A stretch of 10,224 bases of DNA from Eubacterium limosum (GCA_959020865.1 CAUEUD010000132.1:1-10224), one strand, 5' to 3'. Positions 1 to 6,433 are shown, counted from the first letter of the stretch. Notes: generated by a model from the letters alone, not told the origin. A program made the numbers and translations.

Positions 1-189
1 CTCACAAGTTGTGGTGAATTTAACCAAATTCTGACGGGTCGTTTACATTAGCTAAATACAGTGCTTTCCAATGTTCTGATTCCCGAACAATATTTCAACC
101 TCGTAATTTAGAATGATTCTTGTATATCTAAGAATTTTTTAAGAATTCGGATTGTATTTCCGAAAGAACATTATTTCAAACGAAAACAA
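1..189. other. AT-rich left-edge region without a recognisable gene
   Basis: I see no supported gene in this stretch. Short frames are open from the left edge (one closes at 49-51, another at 32-34), so the last residues of an upstream gene could be here, but there is too little to identify. A weak inverted pair ATTCTT 116-121 / AAGAAT 130-135 followed by a T-rich run could be a poor terminator. Confidence 0.4.
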
Positions 190-203
190 TAGAGTTTACT
201 CTA
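190..203. promoter_or_regulatory. MerR/SoxR-like operator dyad upstream of merR
   Basis: TAGAGT-TT-ACTCTA is a perfect 6-bp inverted repeat around a 2-base centre. Its geometry resembles operators of the SoxR/MerR family (SoxR binds CTCAAGTT-AACTTGAG-type dyads). It lies about 20 bases upstream of the merR -35 box, not inside a long spacer as in classical MerR activation. I infer autoregulation or control of an out-of-window gene. Confidence 0.5.
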
Positions 204-222
204 GGTTTTTTACTGGAAATGA

Positions 223-251
223 TTGACTTTGGTTCCTTTTTGGGGTATACC
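223..251 (+). promoter_or_regulatory. Probable sigma-A promoter of merR
   Basis: TTGACT at 223-228 and TATACC at 246-251 are separated by 17 bases. Transcription would begin near 258, leaving a leader of about 35 bases before the ATG at 294. Confidence 0.55.
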
Positions 252-293
252 TATAGAGATAAAACAGCTGTTTTATGGAAAGGAGAGGCGTTT

Positions 294-737
294 ATGAACA
301 TCTATACGATCAAGGAAGTATCTGAAAAGACCGGACTCAGCATCTATACCCTCCGCTATTATGACAAGGAAGGCCTGCTCCCCTTTGTGGAGCGCAGTGA
401 GAGCGGCATCCGCCAGTTTACCGACGCCGACCTGGAATGGCTGTCGACAATCTGCTGTCTGAAGGATACTGGCATGCCGCTGAAGGAGATAAAAGAATAC
501 ATTGATCTGTTTCTGGAAGGCACCTCCACCCTTGAGACAAGGCGCCAGATCTTTATCGACCACCGTGTCCGCCTGCTTAAAAAGATTGAAGAGCTGGAAA
601 AAAATCTGGAGATGGTTGAGCACCGCATCCAGTTTTACGACGAGGCCTGCGCCATCTACGAGGCGCGGAAGCGCGAAAACGAGAGCGATAAAGGGGAAAA
701 GGCCGAAGCCCCTGAGCCTGCGGCCGCCAAAAAATAA
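294..737 (+). CDS. MerR-family transcriptional regulator
   Basis: Predicted cytoplasmic DNA-binding regulator of 147 residues. Residues 3-70 form the MerR winged helix-turn-helix, with the family signature TLRYYDKEGLL at 19-29 and the wing segment SGIRQF at 37-42. Residues about 80-125 are a heptad-rich helix typical of the MerR dimerisation coiled coil. The last 20 residues are an E/K/A-rich tail. There is no cysteine cluster or effector domain after the helix, so a metal sensor of the MerR/ZntR type is unlikely; it resembles the small YyaN/AdhR-like members that often respond to aldehydes or other stress (family knowledge; effector unknown). The in-frame ATG at 219 lacks a ribosome site, whereas the ATG at 294 has AAAGGAG at 279-285, so the shorter start is chosen. 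It is monocistronic, with its own promoter, an upstream dyad at 190-203 and a terminator at 785-809. Confidence 0.9.
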   Translation: MNIYTIKEVSEKTGLSIYTLRYYDKEGLLPFVERSESGIRQFTDADLEWLSTICCLKDTGMPLKEIKEYIDLFLEGTSTLETRRQIFIDHRVRLLKKIEELEKNLEMVEHRIQFYDEACAIYEARKRENESDKGEKAEAPEPAAAKK

Positions 738-756
738 AAAATGCCGGATAACCGGC
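729..756 (-). terminator. Rubredoxin terminator overlapping the merR 3' end
   Basis: Read on the minus strand, GCCGG-TTAT-CCGGC (756 to 743) is followed by a T-rich tract (742 to 729). It lies 75 bases beyond the rubredoxin stop. The T tract is encoded opposite the last codons and stop of merR, so the two convergent genes overlap in transcript though not in coding sequence. Confidence 0.65.
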
Positions 757-784
757 AAAATTAATAATCAATATTTGGATTATC

Positions 785-809
785 GGGCTCTCCAAACAGA
801 GCCCTTTTT
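785..809 (+). terminator. merR intrinsic terminator
   Basis: GGGCTC (785-790), loop TCCAAACA, GAGCCC (799-804), then five T followed by CTTTT. It lies 48 bases past the merR stop and ends about 20 bases before the convergent rubredoxin stop codon. Confidence 0.85.
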
Positions 810-830
810 CTTTTCCTGCATTCTTTGCAG

Positions 831-995
831 CTACTTTGCCACAGGTTTAAACGCGTCCTTATCCACACCACAGGTGGGACAAAACCAGTCTTCCGGCAGG
901 TTTTCGAACGGGGTACCCGGAGCAACGCCGTTTTCCGGATCACCTTTCACCGGATCATAGACATACTCACAAATTTCACATTCATACTTCTGCAT
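831..995 (-). CDS. Rubredoxin
   Basis: Small cytoplasmic one-iron electron carrier of 54 residues, the usual rubredoxin length. Two knuckles supply four cysteine ligands: C6-x2-C9 (YECEICEYVYDP) and C39-x2-C42 (WFCPTCGV). The intervening DPENGVAPGTPFENLPEDW segment and the C-terminal KDAF are classic rubredoxin. The ATG at 995 is preceded by a strong AAGGAGG (minus strand of 1003-1009). In anaerobes rubredoxins pass electrons to rubrerythrin, superoxide reductase, flavodiiron proteins or other oxidoreductases; no such partner is in this window, so the acceptor is unknown. It has its own promoter candidates at 1056-1125 and a terminator at 729-756, and appears monocistronic, 158 bases downstream of the ROK kinase on the same strand. 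Because it is under 60 residues, simple ORF cut-offs would miss it. Confidence 0.96.
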   Translation of the reverse strand: MQKYECEICEYVYDPVKGDPENGVAPGTPFENLPEDWFCPTCGVDKDAFKPVAK

Positions 996-1055
996 GATCG
1001 TGCCTCCTTGACGGTCCCTCTTATTTTAACAATCCGTTAACATTCTTAACCTATT

Positions 1056-1125
1056 ATTATATTAATAAGAAGGAAAATTTTAAATTCACTTACCCTATCA
1101 TAATAAAATACAAAGGATTTTGCAA
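1056..1125 (-). promoter_or_regulatory. Two candidate promoters for the rubredoxin gene
   Basis: On the minus strand, TTGCAA (1125-1120), 17 bases, TATGAT (1102-1097) is one good sigma-A-like promoter. A second is TTTAAA (1084-1079), 17 bases, TATAAT (1061-1056), with a perfect -10 and weaker -35. Starts would be near 1090 or 1049, giving leaders of about 95 or 55 bases. Confidence 0.55.
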
Positions 1126-1153
1126 GCACTTTCTTTAAATGCAGAGAGTTTTC

Positions 1154-2101
1154 TTAATCGTACAGGTATTCCTTAATACAGGATGCTCCCACCAGGCCCG
1201 CGTCATTCTCAAGCGTCGCCAGGACGATCTCAGGCTTTACCAGGCTTTTGTAGGTGATCTTTTCCGCTGTGGACTTCTGTACCGCCTCCAGCAAAAAAGC
1301 CCCCGCATGGGCTACTCCGCCGCCCAGAACACAGATCTCAGGATCCAGAACGTCCACAAGGTTGGAAATCGCAATGGCCAGATGGTCTGTCATTGACTCA
1401 AAACATTCCAGGCCCACCGCATCGCCGTTTCTGGCTGCATTGATCACCACCTCAGCGTTAACCGCCTCCAGATCGCCTCCGGCCATGGAGAGAATTTCCG
1501 TTTCACAGCCCTCCTCAATACGTTTTTTGGCCAGCCAGATCACCGCTGTGGCTGAGGAATAAGTCTCCAGACAGCCCATTTTGCCGCAGTTGCAGCGGTA
1601 AAGCCCGTCGCCTACGATCATGTGCCCAAACTCTGAGGCGACGCCGTGCACGCCATTTACGACCCTGCCGCCCACAATCACACTGCCGCCCACACCAGTC
1701 CCCAGGGTAAACATGACGGCATCCCGGCAGCCCCGGCTGCTGCCAAAACGGTTTTCCGCGATGCCAGCCACAGTGGCGTCGTTGGCAAGGTAAACCGGAA
1801 GGTGTATTTTTTCCTCTAAATCGCGTTTTAAAGGCTTATTTTCCCAGAAGAGGTTCGGGCAGGACACCACGGTTTTTCCGTCCGCTGAGACGATGCCAGG
1901 CACGCCGATGCCCACGCTCTCAGGGGACTGTCCTCTCATCTCTGTTATCACCTGCCCGACAAGGGCTTCAATTCGTCCAAGGACAGCCTCATAACCCTCC
2001 CTTGCCCTGGTCGGCTGTTTTTTCTTGAAAAACACCTCGCCGCTGTCTCCGATCAGCCCAGCCACCAGATTAGTACCGCCGACATCTATTCCGATATTCA
2101 T
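1154..2101 (-). CDS. ROK-family sugar kinase (glucokinase-like)
   Basis: Cytoplasmic kinase of 315 residues, a normal ROK length, which would phosphorylate a hexose (most likely glucose) with ATP. The phosphate motif DVGGTN is at 6-11; GIGVPG is at 64-69; catalytic ND is at 107-108 in LANDATVAGIAE; the adenosine-side glycine loop LGTGVGG is at 133-139. The ROK zinc and sugar signature is complete: EFGH at 157-160, then C170, C172 and C177 in CxCGxxGCLE, with E179. The ATG has a strong GGAGGA (2114-2109). Upstream on the minus strand TATAAT (2139-2134) is a likely -10, but no convincing -35 is visible. It is divergent from the S component. Function would be to charge glucose released inside the cell, for example from the amylase product. 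N-acetylmannosamine or fructose kinase are alternatives within ROK; the absence of a helix-turn-helix excludes a NagC-type repressor. Confidence 0.9.
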   Translation of the reverse strand: MNIGIDVGGTNLVAGLIGDSGEVFFKKKQPTRAREGYEAVLGRIEALVGQVITEMRGQSPESVGIGVPGIVSADGKTVVSCPNLFWENKPLKRDLEEKIHLPVYLANDATVAGIAENRFGSSRGCRDAVMFTLGTGVGGSVIVGGRVVNGVHGVASEFGHMIVGDGLYRCNCGKMGCLETYSSATAVIWLAKKRIEEGCETEILSMAGGDLEAVNAEVVINAARNGDAVGLECFESMTDHLAIAISNLVDVLDPEICVLGGGVAHAGAFLLEAVQKSTAEKITYKSLVKPEIVLATLENDAGLVGASCIKEYLYD

Positions 2102-2167
2102 ACTCTGCTCCTCCGTTCTTAATTTTCATTCTTATTATAACATTTTATACCCCTAAGTTCATCCTGC

Positions 2168-2196
2168 TTTACATTCCGCAGTTTCTGCGTTATAAT
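2168..2196 (+). promoter_or_regulatory. Promoter of the S component with a dyad in its spacer
   Basis: TTTACA (2168-2173), 17 bases, perfect TATAAT (2191-2196). The spacer contains CGCAG-TTT-CTGCG (2177-2189), an inverted repeat with 5-bp arms, and CCGCA recurs at 2202-2206. A protein bound to this dyad would block RNA polymerase, so I infer repressor control. The leader of about 35 bases is too short for a riboswitch. Confidence 0.7.
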
Positions 2197-2238
2197 TACT
2201 TCCGCAATTCATTTATCTTAATGCAACCGGAGGACTTC

Positions 2239-2751
2239 ATGAAGAAACAATTGAGTACGAAAACCCTTGTTTTTACCGCGCTGCTGATCGCCTTATCCTA
2301 TTTAGGCTCCCTTGTTAAAATATTTGGCAGCGTCGCACTGGACGCCCTGCCAGCCTATTTTGGCGCGCTCATGCTCGGCGGCCCCATCGGCGCGCTGATC
2401 GGTGCGGTAGGACACCTTTTCTCTGCTGCCCTGTCCGGCTTCCCTATGGGCCTGCCAATGCACATTCTGGTAGCTGCCTGTATGGCCGGCGCCTGCTACG
2501 CCTACGCCTGGATCAACAAAAAAACCAACCTGGCCGTCGCTTCAGTCACCGCCATTTTCATCAATGGCGTTGTCATGACCTTCCTGTCCGGCGTCCTGGC
2601 TGTGATCCTGGGCATTTCACCCTCTGTCATGGGCTTTGTCATCCCCATGCTGGTGCCGCTGCTCATCGCTTCCACCGTCAACGTGGTCATCGCTGCGCTT
2701 CTGTATCTGGCCTTTGAGAAAGCGCTGAAGGGCAAATTTACACAGGAATGA
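2239..2751 (+). CDS. ECF transporter substrate-binding (S) component
   Basis: Polytopic membrane protein of 170 residues, with about five to six hydrophobic helices and the K/R-rich start MKKQLSTKTLVFTALLIAL typical of ECF S components. S components capture a vitamin or cofactor precursor and dock with a shared EcfA-A'-T energising module, which is not in this window (a group II arrangement). The segment GSVALDALPAYFGAL with GHLFSAALSGFPMGLPMH (about residues 32-77) resembles, from memory, CblT-type S components proposed to import alpha-ribazole for cobamide assembly; this is a tentative resemblance, and pantothenate or another small vitamin is possible. The ATG at 2239 has GGAGG at 2229-2233; the in-frame ATG at 2221 lacks a ribosome site. 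It is monocistronic between its promoter (2168-2196) and the shared terminator at 2751-2778. Confidence 0.8.
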   Translation: MKKQLSTKTLVFTALLIALSYLGSLVKIFGSVALDALPAYFGALMLGGPIGALIGAVGHLFSAALSGFPMGLPMHILVAACMAGACYAYAWINKKTNLAVASVTAIFINGVVMTFLSGVLAVILGISPSVMGFVIPMLVPLLIASTVNVVIAALLYLAFEKALKGKFTQE

Positions 2752-2778
2752 AAAAATCCCCCAACCGGGGGATTTTTT
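2751..2778. terminator. Bidirectional terminator between convergent genes
   Basis: A-run, ATCCCCC, loop AACC, GGGGGAT, T-run: a perfect GC stem extended by A-T pairs, symmetrical on both strands. It begins at the last base of the S-component stop codon and ends inside the hydrolase stop codon, so it serves both genes in a very compact arrangement. Confidence 0.93.
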
Positions 2779-3436
2779 ATTTCAGCAGAAAGTCTCGGAT
2801 CACCGCAGCCATTTTCGGGTGGTGCTCCACATAGCTTTCGTGGGTTTCGCCCTCATAAATCTCAAGGCTGCTGTCTGGAATGGAATCGGCGATATAGCGG
2901 GTGTGGTCGTCCTCGATCATGTCGTCGCTTCCGGCGGTCACCAGAACCGGGATACGGATACTGGCCAGGTCTGCTTTGGAAATATTGGGCTGCTCCAGCA
3001 TCATTTTAATGCTGTCCTTTCCGGTGCGCTCGTAGGCCCGGCGGAACTTGTCCAGCCAGATTTCCTTCAGCCCGTCCGGCGTGGTGTTGGCGCCGCTGAC
3101 CACCAGCGCAGAGAGCAGCTCCGGGTATTTGTATGCCAGCATCAGCCCGATGATCCCTCCGTCGCTGAAGCCGTAAACCGCTGGCCGCTCAAGCCCCAGG
3201 GCTTTGATAAAGCCGCGGACATCCTCCGCCATTTCGCTGTAGTCAAAGGTATCCACTGGCGTGCTGTCCCCATGGCCTCTGGAATCTAGGGCGTAGACCG
3301 TGAAATCCGCGCTCAGCGGCTCCATGATCGCGTCAAAAATCGTGTGATCCTCGCCATTTCCGTGGATCAGGATCAGGGGCTGCCCCTCTCCTTTTTTTTC
3401 ATAACAGAGCTCAATCGCCCCAACTTGCTGTTTCAT
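2777..3436 (-). CDS. Alpha/beta-hydrolase fold protein
   Basis: Predicted cytoplasmic serine hydrolase of 219 residues with no signal peptide. The oxyanion motif is LIHGNG at 23-28; DSRGHGDS at 51-58 is the usual second conserved turn; the nucleophile elbow GFSDG places Ser91; Asp171 lies in AGSDDM; His199 lies in GETHES. The catalytic triad is therefore complete. The cap region (about 118-155) is short. Family members cleave esters, lactones or C-C bonds; nothing here fixes the substrate. The start is well supported by GGAGG (3447-3443), six bases before the ATG. It stands alone: the terminator at 3484-3527 lies upstream and the shared terminator at 2751-2778 lies downstream. Confidence 0.85.
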   Translation of the reverse strand: MKQQVGAIELCYEKKGEGQPLILIHGNGEDHTIFDAIMEPLSADFTVYALDSRGHGDSTPVDTFDYSEMAEDVRGFIKALGLERPAVYGFSDGGIIGLMLAYKYPELLSALVVSGANTTPDGLKEIWLDKFRRAYERTGKDSIKMMLEQPNISKADLASIRIPVLVTAGSDDMIEDDHTRYIADSIPDSSLEIYEGETHESYVEHHPKMAAVIRDFLLK

Positions 3437-3451
3437 TTTCTACCTCCGGTC

Positions 3452-3472
3452 ATTTTATCCCCTATTTTATCC
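3452..3472. repeat. Close direct repeat in the hydrolase leader
   Basis: ATTTTATCC occurs at 3452-3460 and again at 3464-3472, a period of 12 bases, just upstream of the hydrolase ribosome site. On the coding strand it reads GGATAAAAT twice, and could supply a -10-like element (TAAAAT). No convincing -35 partner was found. Confidence 0.4.
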
Positions 3473-3483
3473 GATTCCAGGGG

Positions 3484-3527
3484 AAAAGAAAAGCGCCTGT
3501 TCCTTTTTTAAGGAAATCAGGCGCTTT
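3484..3527 (-). terminator. Terminator of the CDF exporter transcript
   Basis: AAAGCGCCTG (3490-3499) pairs with CAGGCGCTTT (3518-3527), with an inner TTCCTT/AAGGAA pairing. On the minus strand the stem is followed by TTTTCTTTT. It lies about 160 bases past the CDF stop, beyond repeat copy 1. Confidence 0.8.
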
Positions 3528-3547
3528 AGGAATTTCTTCAATTAAAG

Positions 3548-3681
3548 GTGGAAAGTTGAAGGTGGAAAGTTCAGGTGCAAATGTGCTCCGCACATTTGAT
3601 TAGACGCGGCTTCCGCCGCAGTTATAATCGTTTTTGCATCAGCAAAAAACGCTCATTAACCTTCCACTTTCAACCTTCAAC
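3548..3681 (+). repeat. Heptad-bounded hairpin repeat, copy 1 (core only)
   Basis: The left end is four seven-base units, GTGGAAA, GTTGAAG, GTGGAAA, GTTCAGG (3548-3575). The right end is four units in inverse orientation (3654-3681) that read, on the minus strand, GTTGAAG, GTTGAAA, GTGGAAG, GTTAATG. About 22 of 28 positions agree between the arms. Inside are hairpin A (CAAATGTGC/GCACATTTG, 3578-3598), hairpin B (GCGGC/GCCGC, 3606-3619) and hairpin C (CGTTTTTGC/GCAAAAAACG, 3629-3651). It begins five bases beyond the CDF stop codon and lies inside that gene's 3' untranslated region. The outer arms of copies 2 and 3 are absent. Positions 3562-3582 match copy 3 exactly over 21 bases (8669 to 8649). 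Confidence 0.9.
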
Positions 3682-3686
3682 TTTAT

Positions 3687-4601
3687 TTAATCTCCTTCCC
3701 CGTAGGGATTGACATGGATCATGCAGTGCTTAAGGGCCGGGTAGGCGGCCTCCAGCACGTCGTGCACATTTTCGGCGATGGCGTGGGCTTCGACCAGCTT
3801 CATCTCACCGTCCACAGCGATTTCCAGATCCACATAAAATTTAGACGCGAAGGTCCGGGATTTGAGGTCGTCGATCCGCTTGACGCCTGGCTGCTTCATG
3901 GTCAGCTCACGGATTTCCTTCTCGGTTTTCTCATCGATGGAGCTGTCCAGCATTTTGCTGATGCTGTCCTTGCCGATGTCATAGGCGGCCTTAATGACCA
4001 GCAGCGCAATGACCACGGCCGCGATGGGGTCCAGAATCGGAAAGCCCATGCGCGCGCCGGCGATCCCGACCAGACTACCGATGGAGGACAGGGCGTCGGA
4101 GCGGTGGTGCCAGGCGTCAGCCTTCAGCGCGCTGGAGTTGATCTTGTTGGCCGCAGCGCGGGTGAACCAGTACATCCATTCCTTGACTCCAATGGAGACC
4201 ACAGCCGCCACCAGCGCCAGTATCCCTGGAATTTCCAGAGAATGGCTCTCGGCGTCCACAATCTTTTCAATCCCGGACCAGCCGATCCCCACGCCGGTGG
4301 CAAACAGGATGACCGCCAGCAGAATGGCCGCCACGCACTCCAGCCGGTCGTGCCCGTACTGATGCTCGTGGTCGGCCTTCTGGCCTGAGATATTGACCCC
4401 GATGATGACCACAAAGGTGCTGAGCACATCCGACGCCGAATGCACCGCATCGGAAATCATCGCCCCGGAATTGGCTAAAATCCCGGCGATAAATTTAAAG
4501 ACCGACAGGGCGATATTGACAAAAATGGATATGATGGACACACGCATGGCGATCTTTTTATTGCTGCTCTCGCTGTACTCGACTTCTTCAATATTTTTCA
4601 C
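3687..4601 (-). CDS. Cation diffusion facilitator metal exporter
   Basis: Inner-membrane divalent-metal/proton antiporter of about 304 residues, exporting Zn, Fe, Mn or a similar ion. Six helices are visible (roughly 21-43, 46-70, 89-108, 124-145, 168-185, 186-205). The transport-site motifs are HSASD in helix 2 (H54, D58) and HHRSD in helix 5 (H165, D169), a zinc-type HxxxD pair at both sites. DHEHQYGHDRLE follows helix 2. The C-terminal cytoplasmic domain (about 210-304) has the ferredoxin-like CDF pattern ending HCMIHVNP. Start choice: the GTG at 4601 has AGAAGGG six bases upstream (4614-4608); ATGs at 4625 and 4619 lengthen the protein by 8 or 6 residues but lack a well-placed ribosome site. 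Repeat copy 1 follows the stop almost immediately. Metal specificity cannot be read from sequence alone. Confidence 0.9.
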   Translation of the reverse strand: MKNIEEVEYSESSNKKIAMRVSIISIFVNIALSVFKFIAGILANSGAMISDAVHSASDVLSTFVVIIGVNISGQKADHEHQYGHDRLECVAAILLAVILFATGVGIGWSGIEKIVDAESHSLEIPGILALVAAVVSIGVKEWMYWFTRAAANKINSSALKADAWHHRSDALSSIGSLVGIAGARMGFPILDPIAAVVIALLVIKAAYDIGKDSISKMLDSSIDEKTEKEIRELTMKQPGVKRIDDLKSRTFASKFYVDLEIAVDGEMKLVEAHAIAENVHDVLEAAYPALKHCMIHVNPYGEGD

Positions 4602-4630
4602 AGATAACCCTTCTTTCATTTGCATGACAA

Positions 4631-4708
4631 AGTTAATACCCCTTAACTAATCTAGATTCATTCTATATTACGCACTTCCAGTATAAATAAAAAACAGAAC
4701 TGCGTCAA
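4631..4708 (-). promoter_or_regulatory. CDF promoter and leader dyad
   Basis: On the minus strand, TTGACG (4708-4703), 17 bases, TATACT (4685-4680). In the leader, AGTTAA (4631-4636) and TTAACT (4643-4648) form a 6-bp inverted repeat around TACCCC, and AATCTAGATT (4649-4658) is a perfect palindrome. Either could be a metal-sensor operator (inference). Confidence 0.6.
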
Positions 4709-4731
4709 GGGTGTTTTAAATTTAAGGCAAG

Positions 4732-4773
4732 AAAAGACCTGAAATACAGAGTTTTGTACTTCAGGTCTTTTTT
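4732..4773 (-). terminator. Terminator after endonuclease IV
   Basis: AAAAGACCTGAA (4732-4743) pairs perfectly with TTCAGGTCTTTT (4760-4771), with a TAC/GTA pairing inside. T-rich sequence follows on both strands, so it may work both ways. Its main client is the nfo gene, which ends at 4780. Confidence 0.88.
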
Positions 4774-4779
4774 AAAGCT

Positions 4780-5607
4780 TTAACCATTCTGGAGCAGCTC
4801 AACCTCTTTGGCATAATCGGCAAACTTTTCCTGGGGTGTCTCAAGAAAAAAGGGCTTATCCCGGAGCAGCGGGTGCTTCACAATGGCGATGAAGGTATCC
4901 ACTCCAATGCTGCCAAAGCCGATTTTCTCATGACGGTCCTTATGGCTGTTAAAGGGCGTCAGGCTGTCGTTCAGATGCATGGCTCTGAGATAAGGAAGCC
5001 CTACGATCCGGTCAAACTCAGCGATGACGCCGTCCAGGTCATTCACGATATCGTACCCTGCTGAATAAATGTGGCAGGTGTCAATACAGACGCCAATCTT
5101 ATCCTTGAGCCGGACACCGTCAATGATGGCCCGCAGCTGCTCAAAATCCCGGCCCACCTCGCTGCCTTTACCCGACATGGCTTCCAGGAGCACGATGGTT
5201 TTCTGGTCTGGCTTCATATTGCGGTTGAGGATATCCAAAATCAGCTCAATGCCTTTTTCCGGCCCCTGGCCGACATGGCTGCCGGGATGAAAATTGTAAA
5301 GATGGCAGGGCAGCTGATCCAGCCGCTCCAGATCCTCGCGGAACGCCCGCTCCGCGAAATCCCGGGTCGCCTCTGTGGCTGACGCCATGTTGAGCGTATA
5401 GGGCGCGTGGGCCAGCAGCGGCCCGAAATCATGCTCCTCCATGATCTGCCGCAGGCCGTCCGCATCCTGCGGGTCAATGGCCTTGGCGTTGCCGCCCCTT
5501 GGATTTCTGGTAAAGAACTGAAAGGTATTTGCCCCAATGGATACCGCGTCCTTTCCGGCGGCGGTAAAACCCTTGGCAATGGAAATATGTGGTCCTATGT
5601 TAATCAT
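4780..5607 (-). CDS. nfo: Endonuclease IV (AP endonuclease)
   Basis: Cytoplasmic DNA-repair enzyme of 275 residues that cuts 5' to abasic sites and removes blocked 3' ends in base-excision repair. All nine trinuclear-metal ligands of the family can be placed: H67, H107, E142, D176, H179, H211, D224, H226 and E256, in the motifs LLAHAPYTLNMAS, NFHPGSHVG, LLEAMSGKG, CIDTCHIYSAGYD, MHLNDS, HKDRHEKIG and LETP. The N-terminal IGPHIS also matches. The ATG has AAAGGA nine bases upstream (5622-5617). The gene starts 16 bases after the ZIP gene stop, so the two are probably cotranscribed from the ZIP promoter. The pairing of a zinc-type importer with a metal-cluster enzyme may be functional, or simple operon neighbourhood. 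Confidence 0.96.
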   Translation of the reverse strand: MINIGPHISIAKGFTAAGKDAVSIGANTFQFFTRNPRGGNAKAIDPQDADGLRQIMEEHDFGPLLAHAPYTLNMASATEATRDFAERAFREDLERLDQLPCHLYNFHPGSHVGQGPEKGIELILDILNRNMKPDQKTIVLLEAMSGKGSEVGRDFEQLRAIIDGVRLKDKIGVCIDTCHIYSAGYDIVNDLDGVIAEFDRIVGLPYLRAMHLNDSLTPFNSHKDRHEKIGFGSIGVDTFIAIVKHPLLRDKPFFLETPQEKFADYAKEVELLQNG

Positions 5608-5623
5608 ATCTGTCCGTCCTTTC

Positions 5624-6433
5624 TCAGCCCAGCGCTACGTCCATGAGCATCATGACCGCAAAGCCGACCATCACACCAATGGTGGCGATATCGCCCTCGC
5701 CGTCGTGGCCGAGCTGTGATTCCGGAATCAGCTCTTCTGCCACAACATAGATCATGGCACCGGCGGCAAAGGCCAGCGCGTAAGGCAGAATCGGGTTGAT
5801 AAAGACAACCGCCGCCGCGCCGATGACCGCCGAGATCGGTTCTACCAGCCCAGAAGCCTGGCCGTACATAAACGATTTGAACCGGCTCATGTTTTCACGT
5901 CTTAGCGGAATGGAGACCGCGGCGCCTTCAGGAAAGTTCTGAAGCCCGATCCCCAGAGCCAGCGAGATGGCGCCGGCCAGCGTCATGTACTCATTGCCTG
6001 TGGCCAGCCCGCCAAAGGCGACCCCGACCGCCAGCCCTTCTGGGATATTGTGGAAGGTGATGGCCAGAACCAGCAGCACACTGCGCTGCCACGAGGTATG
6101 AATCCCCTCCTCATGGCCTGTTCCCTGATGGATATGCGGCAAAAGCTTATCCACGCACCATAAAAATGCGCCACCGCCCAAAAATCCGACTACAGCCGGC
6201 ACATACGGCGGCACCGGACCGCCCTCCGCCATCTCAATGGACGGCGCCAGAAGCGACCAGAAGCTGGCCGCGATCATAACGCCAGCGGCAAAGCCCAGCA
6301 TGGCGTTTAATACCTTTTTGTTAATCTCTTTAAAGAAAAAGACCATCGCAGCGCCCAGAGCCGTGAGGCCCCAGGTAAAAAGCCCGGCGACCAGAGCCTG
6401 GCCCACCGGAGGGATATTGTTTAAAATTTCCAT
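5624..6433 (-). CDS. ZIP-family divalent metal importer (GufA/ZupT-like)
   Basis: Inner-membrane protein of 269 residues with about eight hydrophobic segments, expected to take up Zn, Fe or Mn. The family's central metal-site motifs are HNIPEG (128-133) and the matching QNFPEG (165-170) on the next helix; the usual first residue H is Q165 here, as in some GufA-group members. The loop at about 99-113 holds histidines H100, H102, H107 and H112, the variable metal-binding loop of ZIPs. The start is firm: AGGAGG (6444-6439), five bases before the ATG. It heads a two-gene unit with nfo. A CDF exporter lies downstream on the same strand, so import and export genes are near neighbours. Confidence 0.9.
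   Translation of the reverse strand: MEILNNIPPVGQALVAGLFTWGLTALGAAMVFFFKEINKKVLNAMLGFAAGVMIAASFWSLLAPSIEMAEGGPVPPYVPAVVGFLGGGAFLWCVDKLLPHIHQGTGHEEGIHTSWQRSVLLVLAITFHNIPEGLAVGVAFGGLATGNEYMTLAGAISLALGIGLQNFPEGAAVSIPLRRENMSRFKSFMYGQASGLVEPISAVIGAAAVVFINPILPYALAFAAGAMIYVVAEELIPESQLGHDGEGDIATIGVMVGFAVMMLMDVALG

Noticed and set aside
1..51. Open frame from the left edge that closes at 49-51
   Set aside because: Sixteen codons with no recognisable sequence cannot support a gene call; it may be the end of an upstream gene or chance.
273..758. 161-codon minus-strand frame
   Set aside because: Antisense to the MerR gene, whose family motifs and ribosome site are clear on the plus strand.
3548..3681. 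CRISPR-like short repeats
   Set aside because: The seven-base units are contiguous with no spacers and are inverted at the two ends, so this is not a CRISPR array.
3714..4388. Long plus-strand open frame of 224 codons
   Set aside because: It is antisense to the CDF exporter, has no ribosome site or family resemblance, and its length follows from the GC-rich codon pattern of the real gene.
4602..4679. Possible metal riboswitch in the CDF leader
   Set aside because: The leader is only about 70 bases with two short dyads; it lacks the long stems and conserved loops of NiCo or yybP-ykoY riboswitches.
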